Assembly (NCBI GenBank): GCA_051880375.1 | Contig: JBJENV010000061.1 | Coordinates: forward strand, 1 to 52,492 | From: SIG299 sp051880375 | Lineage (GTDB): Bacteria; Bacillota; Clostridia; Lachnospirales; Lachnospiraceae | Direction: 5' to 3' | Length of the DNA stretch: 52,492 bases | Shown: piece by piece, positions 45,970 through 52,492 of the stretch | Layout of the letters: each line of letters starts with the position of its first letter | How positions within the stretch are numbered: the first letter of the stretch is position 1 | Translations under genes and position numbers: made by a program | The notes under the pieces: generated by a model | The model's database searches: none | The model's input: only the letters and a program-made list of their open reading frames with translations | What the model was told of the DNA's origin: nothing

Positions 45970-48648
45970 TTACCCACGCTTCATAAACAGCACACCCATC
46001 GCGCCCAGACCGCAGTTGCTCGATATCGTTGCGGATGCCTTCTGCAGAATAATTTTATCAAATTTCTGGTACTTATTTACCTCCTCGATAAACTCTTTCT
46101 GCTGGCGCACCGTGCAGCCTGCATAGGTAATAAACAGAACTCTGGTATCAATATTTTTCTTTCCCTTCAGCGCCTTCCTGATGTAATCGTTGTATGAGCG
46201 TTTCAGATTGCCGCTCTTGATGCCGCTTAAGGTGATTCTGCTTCGCTTTAACGCCAACACCGGATGCAGATTTAAGAGATCGCAGATGTCCTTGACCGGT
46301 TTGCCGACTTTCCCGCTCCGATACATACAGTCTGCAGACGGCACAATAAAGCTTGTGGAGATCCGGGATTTTATCTTCTCCAGTTCGTTAAGAATTTCTC
46401 CCGTCTGATACCCTTTCTTTGCCATATCCGCTGCGTGTATTACCATAAGCCCCATACCGCTTGAGAGGTGACCGGAATCCACAACCGTAACATTGTCAAA
46501 GCCCTGCGCTGCTGCCATAGCGGTTTTATAGCCGTCGCTTGCATGCTGCGCCATAGAAATATGGATGACCTGCTCGCCGATGCTGAGTGCATTTGCAAAA
46601 AAGGTTTCATATTCCTCTACCGACGCACAGTGCGACTTTGCATGCTCCTCGTGTGTTGCCAGATATTCCAGCAGATTACCGGATGTTATCTCATTGACAT
46701 CACAGAATCTTGCCTTTCCGACATTGACATAGTAATACATGTCTCCTATTTCATACTGCTTAAATGCCTCCTCCGGCAAATCGCAGACACAGTCTGTCGT
46801 AATATATACCTTCTTTTTCCTCTTTGATGATACCAGCTGTATCAATCCGCTGTTTTCCTCTTCGTCTTCAGAAGACAGTGCATTGTATTCTACCAGTTCC
46901 TTTGGCAGATGCTTTAGCAGCATGGCTTCTAACAGAGAACCGCTGATTGGCTTTGCCAGATAGCCCTGAAAGCCCATATCACGATAAATCTTATCCGCTC
47001 CCGGCACTACATTTGCCGTTAATGCAATCACAGGGACCTCACGGCATAAACCGTTTTCCTGCCTGCGAAGTTTCGAAAGCGTTTCCACTCCATCCATCTC
47101 CGGCATCATATGGTCCATGAAAATAACGTTATAAAACTTATGCTTGGTACACTCCAGACACTCCTTCCCGCTCTTTGCCAGATCCGCCTGTATCTTTGTA
47201 CCACGAAGCAGCTTCTTTGCCACAAGCAGATTCATTTCATTATCATCCACTATCAGCACCTTGGCATCCGGTGCTTCAAAGCTCTGCTGATACCTCTTGC
47301 GCTTCTGTCCGCTTCCCCTGTTCATAAAATCCATTCGTCCCATCGGATTGGCATCCACGATGTCCTGTTCAATCTGCACCGTAAATACGGAACCTTTCTG
47401 ATAAATACTGTCCACCGTAATCTTTCCGCCCATCATACCTACCAGCTGGCTGGAAATAGAAAGTCCGAGGCCGGTGCCCTCAATGTGTGAATTTTTCCCT
47501 TCATCCACCCGCTTAAACGACTGGAACAGATATTGCATATCCTCCTTTTTTATACCGGCACCGGAGTCCTTGACCGATATCGTAAGCAAAAGCCGGTTGT
47601 TCCCAATCTGCTCACCTCTTGCCGTCAGCGTCACATATCCCTTCTGTGTGTACTTCACTGCATTCGTCAGAAGATTCGTCACAATCTGCTTGATTCGCAC
47701 CTCATCGCCGAACAGCATGGATGGAATCTCCGGTGAAATATCAATTTTAAACTCCAGCTTCTTTTCATGTGCACGAATCCAGATGATATTGACAAGTTCA
47801 CTGAACATGGCGCCTGTCTCATACTGCACCGGCACAATTTCCATCTTGCCGGATTCAATTTTAGACATATCAAGAATATCGTTAATCAGTGCCAGCAGCA
47901 TCTTGCTGGCCTCCTGAATATGGATTGCATTTTCGGCAATTTCGTCCGAAACATCTTCCCTTAAAATCATTTCATTCAGACCGATAATTGTGTTAATCGG
48001 TGTTCTGATTTCATGGCTCATATTGGCAAAGAATTTATTCTTTGTCTCATAAACCCGTTCCAGTTCCTCATTCTTTACAAGAACCTTTTTCTGTTCCTCT
48101 TCATAAATGTAATTCTGAAAGCGGATGACCAGACCGACAATCAACGACACAATCAAAATACTGAACACCATATCCTGATAGGACATCAGTTCCGACTCAA
48201 ACGGAACTACAAGCTCCGGGTACAGATATGAAACAACGTAGGTCGCTATCATACTGGCGAACGAAACTGCTAACATCAGCCAGAACACGACTCCCTTGAG
48301 CAGGAGAAATACGACAAAAATTCCGAGTACAAACCATGCACCGATACCACTCCGTATACCACCTCCCGCAAAATATGCGATCGGAATCAGAAACACATTC
48401 AGCCCTGCAATCAGGATACAGGAACACAGCTGCGTCTTCTTAGTATGCCTTACAACATGCATTAGTGCATACAGTACCAGCCCACCAAGCAGGATTCCTA
48501 TAACAACCGTCAACGAAAGCCCTGTTGCCGCAGAAGTAACGGCTGCAAGTACAGCCGCCGCGATTCCTCCGATTGCAATCACCTGAAACATCCTGACTTC
48601 CCTTGTTTCCCCGGAATCATAAAATTTACGCATCCATCGTTTCCACAT
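45970..48648 (-). CDS. Hybrid histidine kinase-receiver fused to a DegV domain
   Basis: 892 residues. About seven membrane segments in residues 20-180; HisKA with H212 (NMSHEIRTP); HATPase about 310-440 (VKDSGAGIKKEDM, GTGLGLSIS); receiver with D512 (FMDHMMPEMDG). From about 610 to the end there is a complete DegV-like domain (VYITTDCVCDLPEE, VVDSGHLSSGMGLMV, SFIVPSADCMYRSGKVGK). DegV/FakB proteins bind fatty acids and take part in lipid handling. The fusion suggests a kinase output or input tied to fatty acids. It overlaps the stop of the upstream kinase gene by one base (TGATG). Confidence 0.85.
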   Translation of the reverse strand: MWKRWMRKFYDSGETREVRMFQVIAIGGIAAAVLAAVTSAATGLSLTVVIGILLGGLVLYALMHVVRHTKKTQLCSCILIAGLNVFLIPIAYFAGGGIRSGIGAWFVLGIFVVFLLLKGVVFWLMLAVSFASMIATYVVSYLYPELVVPFESELMSYQDMVFSILIVSLIVGLVIRFQNYIYEEEQKKVLVKNEELERVYETKNKFFANMSHEIRTPINTIIGLNEMILREDVSDEIAENAIHIQEASKMLLALINDILDMSKIESGKMEIVPVQYETGAMFSELVNIIWIRAHEKKLEFKIDISPEIPSMLFGDEVRIKQIVTNLLTNAVKYTQKGYVTLTARGEQIGNNRLLLTISVKDSGAGIKKEDMQYLFQSFKRVDEGKNSHIEGTGLGLSISSQLVGMMGGKITVDSIYQKGSVFTVQIEQDIVDANPMGRMDFMNRGSGQKRKRYQQSFEAPDAKVLIVDDNEMNLLVAKKLLRGTKIQADLAKSGKECLECTKHKFYNVIFMDHMMPEMDGVETLSKLRRQENGLCREVPVIALTANVVPGADKIYRDMGFQGYLAKPISGSLLEAMLLKHLPKELVEYNALSSEDEEENSGLIQLVSSKRKKKVYITTDCVCDLPEEAFKQYEIGDMYYYVNVGKARFCDVNEITSGNLLEYLATHEEHAKSHCASVEEYETFFANALSIGEQVIHISMAQHASDGYKTAMAAAQGFDNVTVVDSGHLSSGMGLMVIHAADMAKKGYQTGEILNELEKIKSRISTSFIVPSADCMYRSGKVGKPVKDICDLLNLHPVLALKRSRITLSGIKSGNLKRSYNDYIRKALKGKKNIDTRVLFITYAGCTVRQQKEFIEEVNKYQKFDKIILQKASATISSNCGLGAMGVLFMKRG

Positions 48649-51503
48649 CAGTTGTTTCCTCCTTCCCTGCGCAATGTCTCCAGTTCTTCGGCTGCTCCGC
48701 AGAAGTCAAATTGCTCTACCTTTTCCTTCACTGCTCTTAAGCGGTACTCCAGCGGTACTCCAAGGTGACAGTAGTTCGCAGCCTCCTCTATCTTCTGTAC
48801 GACGTTTTCCATTTCAAAGGTATCCAGTAATTCTGCAAGCTCAGACAGGAAATTTTCATATTCTTCTTTGGACAGTTCCTTGCCTGCTACAGTTTCTGTA
48901 GCATCTGCAGTATCTGCAGCTTCTGCTTTTTCTGTGATATCCTGCGCGTTTTGTTCTGTCCTTTCTTTCTCAGGAGAGCTCTTCGTTTCCCAGTCAGGTG
49001 CCTCCTCACCGCCGATTTCCTTTAGCACTGCCTCATATTCCTGCATTACCTCTTCGTGATGCTCCGTAATATACGCAATGTTTTCTTCCTTTCCGGCCGC
49101 CTCCAGCGCCTTTGCCATCTCTCCCAGCTCTGTTGCTCCGATACCAAGTGATGTACTCTTTAAGGCGTGCACAAGAATCGTGTAGTTCTTCCAATTCTTT
49201 TCTTCATACATCTGCCGGATTTCCCTGCACTTTTTCAGTCCGGTGGAATAATACATCTGCACGACTTCCTCATAGTCCTCTTCGTTTCCGCCACAATAGC
49301 GGATTCCTTTTTTACGGTCTATCCTTCCCAAGGAAGTTCTTTCCTGCGTTTCTCTTTCTTTCACCGTTTCCTGCTCCGCTTTCTCTACGGATGTCTTCTG
49401 CTCCTTAGATACCGGTTCAAGAATATCTAACTCCTCCGGTTTCTCTATCTTGTTTTCCGGAATATACTTTCTTAAAACACGCTCAAAATGAGACATTTCA
49501 ATCGGCTTTGCCACATAGTCCTGGAAGCCCTCGGAGAGAAACATTTCTCTTGCCCCGCTGATGGCGTTTGCCGTCAGTGCCACAATCGGCACATTCTGAT
49601 AATAGCTGCCCGGCTTACTGCGAATTTTATGCGCAGTTTCGACGCCGTCCATTTCCGGCATCATATGATCCATAAAAATAATATCATAAGTCATGGTATC
49701 CAGCTTTGCGAGCGCTTCCTTGCCGCTTGTTGCCACAAATACTTTGATTTTATACGGACGCAACAGGCCCTCTACGACCTTTAAGTTCATCAGATTGTCA
49801 TCCACGACAAGCACGCATGCCTCCGGTGCAATAAACTTCTTTTCCTGATAGTGACTTCCGTCCAGACGCTGAACCGCATGCTCTCCGTTTAAGACAGCAG
49901 CAATCGACAGAACATAGAACGGTTTGTATACGGAACGGATGTTTCCGCCCGTCTTCACATCATGTTCCCTGTCCTGTATCATAATGACCGGAAGCTGATC
50001 TGACAGCTGTTCAAAGTAGTCCTGATCCTCCCGATACTCATCCACCGTAATAAATGCATGAGTATAGATTTCCTTTTCCATTCTGCGCTTAAATTCCTGC
50101 AGATTTCTGCATGCCTGGTATCTGACCTCCAGGCTTTCCGCCATATGACGGATACTTTCCATATAATCGTCCCGGATTTCCGCAAAGCTGTACTTTTCAC
50201 TGTTGATATAGCTGATGATATTTAGGCTCTCCGGCTCATTTACCGCAACCATCGGCCGGTCGTCTACCACTTTCTGCGGTACCACGAATCGGAATTCGCT
50301 TCCCTTTCCCAGAGTACTCTTTACGCTGATAAAGCCGCCCATCCTGCTGACGATTTCCTTTGCGATTGCAAGACCGATACCGATACCGCCTTCCTGACGA
50401 TTTCGCTTTGTATCCACCTGGTTAAAGCAGTGGAACAGCTTTTCCTGATTTTCTTCCGCAATGCCGATACCGGTATCCTTTACCGTCACCGAAAGATTAA
50501 CGCCATAGTCTTCCTTTCTTGCAGAAACCAAAATAGAAATACAGCCCGCCTCCGTGAACTTAATGGCGTTGTTGACAAAGCTTAAGATGACACGCCGCAG
50601 CTTCTGCTCATCACCGAGCAGTGTATACGGAATTCCGGCATCACAGTCCACAATCAGCTCAATCTTCTTTTCACCCTTCTGTGCAATTGCCATATTAATC
50701 ACGTCATTAATTGTGGAGGTAAGATTGTACGGTTCCTCCACCAGCTCCATTTTTCCGGATTCCAGCTCGGAAAAATCAAGCACATCACTGACAATGGAAA
50801 GCAGATTTCTTCCTGCCGCCTGAATATTAAAGGTATCTTCTCTGATCGTATCTGATATATCCTCGCGCAGAATCATTTCGCTCATGCCACAGACCGTGTT
50901 AATCGGTGTACGGATTTCATGAGAAATATTTGCAAGGAAATCGCTCTTGCTCTGCTCGGCACTGGTTAAGTCCTCAATTACTTCCAGAAGCTTTTGTCTC
51001 ATCTCGCGCTGCGTTTTTATCAGATAGTAAGTAACACCTTCTACCGTAAATACCGAAATGATATGCAGCATGGAACGAATTTTTTCCACCCCGGTATCAA
51101 ACGGAATCGTATGACGGATAAAGCCGTGATAAAGGACGAGAAATATTGCAAACAGCACCTCCAGATACACGATTTCCGGTACACTGAAAATACCAAGAAG
51201 TATGACAAGCGCCGCAAACGTAGACAATATACCGACAAATTCCTTCGAAAATACAGCGTAAATCGCAAAATTCATGAGCGTCATCCCGGATATCAGGAAG
51301 GCACGAAACCGATAGCTTTTATACTCACTCAAATAGGCAATCCAGCAAAGCATCAGTCCAAAGAAAATCACCGGTATCACAAAGCCCGGCCACTTCATAG
51401 TCATCGAAACCCCGCTCATTGCAAGCGTATAAGCAGAGTAGACAATCAGGATGATTCTCTCAATACCTCTTTGGTTTTTTCCCAGATAATTCTTATCTTC
51501 CAC
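48648..51503 (-). CDS. Hybrid histidine kinase with receiver and HPt domains
   Basis: 951 residues, GTG start at 51503 behind AAAGGAGGAAAACAG, 13 bases after the previous stop. Membrane segments occupy residues 15-165. HisKA has H195 (NISHEIRTP), followed by HATPase (VKDTGIGIAEENQ, GIGIGLAIAKE) and a receiver-like, possibly degenerate region (about 415-530). A full receiver with D612 (FMDHMMPEMDG) and an HPt domain with H779 (HALKSTSLGIGA) come next, then a C-terminal acidic helical segment. It can run a complete phosphorelay. Probably feeds the HD-GYP protein and the neighbouring kinase. Confidence 0.85.
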   Translation of the reverse strand: MEDKNYLGKNQRGIERIILIVYSAYTLAMSGVSMTMKWPGFVIPVIFFGLMLCWIAYLSEYKSYRFRAFLISGMTLMNFAIYAVFSKEFVGILSTFAALVILLGIFSVPEIVYLEVLFAIFLVLYHGFIRHTIPFDTGVEKIRSMLHIISVFTVEGVTYYLIKTQREMRQKLLEVIEDLTSAEQSKSDFLANISHEIRTPINTVCGMSEMILREDISDTIREDTFNIQAAGRNLLSIVSDVLDFSELESGKMELVEEPYNLTSTINDVINMAIAQKGEKKIELIVDCDAGIPYTLLGDEQKLRRVILSFVNNAIKFTEAGCISILVSARKEDYGVNLSVTVKDTGIGIAEENQEKLFHCFNQVDTKRNRQEGGIGIGLAIAKEIVSRMGGFISVKSTLGKGSEFRFVVPQKVVDDRPMVAVNEPESLNIISYINSEKYSFAEIRDDYMESIRHMAESLEVRYQACRNLQEFKRRMEKEIYTHAFITVDEYREDQDYFEQLSDQLPVIMIQDREHDVKTGGNIRSVYKPFYVLSIAAVLNGEHAVQRLDGSHYQEKKFIAPEACVLVVDDNLMNLKVVEGLLRPYKIKVFVATSGKEALAKLDTMTYDIIFMDHMMPEMDGVETAHKIRSKPGSYYQNVPIVALTANAISGAREMFLSEGFQDYVAKPIEMSHFERVLRKYIPENKIEKPEELDILEPVSKEQKTSVEKAEQETVKERETQERTSLGRIDRKKGIRYCGGNEEDYEEVVQMYYSTGLKKCREIRQMYEEKNWKNYTILVHALKSTSLGIGATELGEMAKALEAAGKEENIAYITEHHEEVMQEYEAVLKEIGGEEAPDWETKSSPEKERTEQNAQDITEKAEAADTADATETVAGKELSKEEYENFLSELAELLDTFEMENVVQKIEEAANYCHLGVPLEYRLRAVKEKVEQFDFCGAAEELETLRREGGNN

Positions 51504-51516
51504 CTGTTTTCCTCCT

Positions 51517-52492
51517 TTACTCCGTTTCTCCAAGCAGTTTCTTCACCCGCGGTTTCAGCTCCAGAAATACATCTGTAATCACAGGGTCAAACTGCGTTCC
51601 CCTGTTCTCCCACATAATTTCCATGACCTTATCCACCGGACGAACCGGCTCTTTATAGCAACGTTCCTCATATAGTGCATCAAACACATCGGCCACCGCC
51701 ATAATCCTTGCACAAAGCGGTATTTCTTCTCCTGCAAGACCTGACGGATACCCCTTCCCGTCCCAGCGCTCATGGTGGTAGGACGCAATTTCGGATGCTA
51801 TCTTTACGTACTCGACATCCTCGACGCCGCCTATAATCTCCTTTACCACCTGTCCGCCAAGCACCGTATGCTTCTTCATCTCATGATATTCTTCGTCGGT
51901 CAGCTTGCCCGGCTTTCTCAAAATCGCATCGGAGACCTTAATCTTTCCGACATCATGCAGTGGTGCCGCCTTGCTTAAATTCAATATGTACTCATCACTT
52001 AAAATGTCCGGGAACAACCCTTTTTCTTTCAAAGCATTTGCAATCATTTCCACATACATGCGTGTACTTTTGACATGCTTACCGGTACTGTTGTCGCGCG
52101 TTTCGATTAACGTCGCCATTCCGATGATGACCTGCTCCTGTATCTCACTGATACGACGGGTTCTTGCTGTAATGATTTCTGTCTGCTCCTTTACCATTGT
52201 CTCCAGACTGGTATGATACTTTTCCAGTTCTAATGTTCTTCGTACCCGGCTTCGCAGGACATCCGGAATAAACGGTTTCCCAACAAAATCAATGGCTCCC
52301 GCTTCAAAACAGCGTGTTTCCGTATCCGCATCCTTATCCGCTGTCAGAAAAATGACCGGGATAGATGCAAAACGCTCCTCCGCCTTCAAACGTTCCATCA
52401 CCTGAAAGCCATCCATTTCAGGCATATTAATATCCAGCAGAATCAAATCCGGCCGGTTGTTCTCCAGATATTTGAAGGCAGCCAGACCCGAA
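51517..52492 (-). CDS. Response regulator with HD-GYP c-di-GMP phosphodiesterase domain (N-terminus outside window)
   Basis: The reading frame is open to the window edge; its visible part starts in the receiver domain (LILLDINMPEMDGFQ with the phosphorylated Asp). A helical linker and an HD-GYP domain follow: HDVGKIKVSD, HTVLGG, HHERWDGKGYP (HD-GYP signature), ADVFDALYEERCYK. It would degrade c-di-GMP or a related cyclic dinucleotide on phosphorylation. First visible gene of the signalling operon, 13 bases before the HPt kinase. Confidence 0.9.
   Translation of the reverse strand, partial: SGLAAFKYLENNRPDLILLDINMPEMDGFQVMERLKAEERFASIPVIFLTADKDADTETRCFEAGAIDFVGKPFIPDVLRSRVRRTLELEKYHTSLETMVKEQTEIITARTRRISEIQEQVIIGMATLIETRDNSTGKHVKSTRMYVEMIANALKEKGLFPDILSDEYILNLSKAAPLHDVGKIKVSDAILRKPGKLTDEEYHEMKKHTVLGGQVVKEIIGGVEDVEYVKIASEIASYHHERWDGKGYPSGLAGEEIPLCARIMAVADVFDALYEERCYKEPVRPVDKVMEIMWENRGTQFDPVITDVFLELKPRVKKLLGETE

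Overview
The window shows a complete temperate siphophage prophage (about 37.9 kb, 27..37952) integrated in the 3' end of a leucine tRNA gene, followed by about 14.5 kb of host chromosome. Strong AGGAGG-type ribosome binding sites, TTGACA/TATAAT promoters, mid-to-low GC, a SulP transporter, a large GH2 beta-galactosidase and hybrid kinases joined to a DegV-type domain suggest a gut Clostridia host, most likely Lachnospiraceae. This placement is inferred from protein style; no rRNA or housekeeping marker is present to confirm it.

PROPHAGE LAYOUT. A 26-bp direct repeat (27..52 and 37927..37952) marks attL and attR. Most of the phage genome is one long leftward (minus-strand) programme. From right to left it runs: Cro-like regulator (33262), an array of small gene pairs separated by repeated promoter/RBS cassettes (31216..33256), small early genes (30253..31211), a HUH rolling-circle-type Rep (29239), PcfK/AcrIIA9-like and PcfJ proteins, a KorB/ParB-like HTH protein, HNH nuclease, SSB, Com-like zinc finger, and two sigma-region-4-like regulators. 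Then come a fused small-plus-large terminase, portal, a minor head protein with a JAB-like tail domain, scaffold, major capsid, connectors, major tail protein, chaperones, tape measure, tail tip, fibres, holin and endolysin at the left end. The head and tail order resembles Listeria A118-type siphophages.

INTERRUPTIONS of the leftward programme are the most interesting parts. They are: (i) a two-gene membrane-protein moron with its own promoter and terminator (19388..20467); (ii) a rightward island with a ribbon-helix-helix repressor and an ORF6N antirepressor-like protein (21407..22527); (iii) the cassette array, with three rightward genes including a ClpP-like protease; (iv) a MITE-like element (28950..29207). 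The lysogeny arm on the plus strand carries a CI-like repressor, an ImmA-like protein with an altered HExxH motif, an HsdR-N nuclease, HicA/HicB, a candidate small RNA and the integrase.

An 18-base motif, GTTGCACCGGTGCAAYTT, occurs five times, always in the same orientation and only inside the prophage. Its spacing (GTTGC-N6-GCAAC) matches the repressor operators at the lysogeny switch (GTTGA-N6-TCAAC). It sits at gene ends, between two terminators, or in interdomain linkers, one of them exactly at the junction of the fused terminase. This looks like a stoperator or a similar dispersed regulatory, partition or recombination site.

HOST FLANK (37953..52492). It holds the original tRNA terminator, a DivIVA-like coiled-coil protein, a Thr/Pro-rich lipoprotein, a tiny RPEH-repeat protein, a SulP anion transporter with STAS domain, a GH2 beta-galactosidase-type enzyme, and a signalling operon. 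That operon encodes a response regulator with HD-GYP, a hybrid histidine kinase with HPt, and a second hybrid kinase whose C-terminus is a DegV (fatty-acid-binding) domain.
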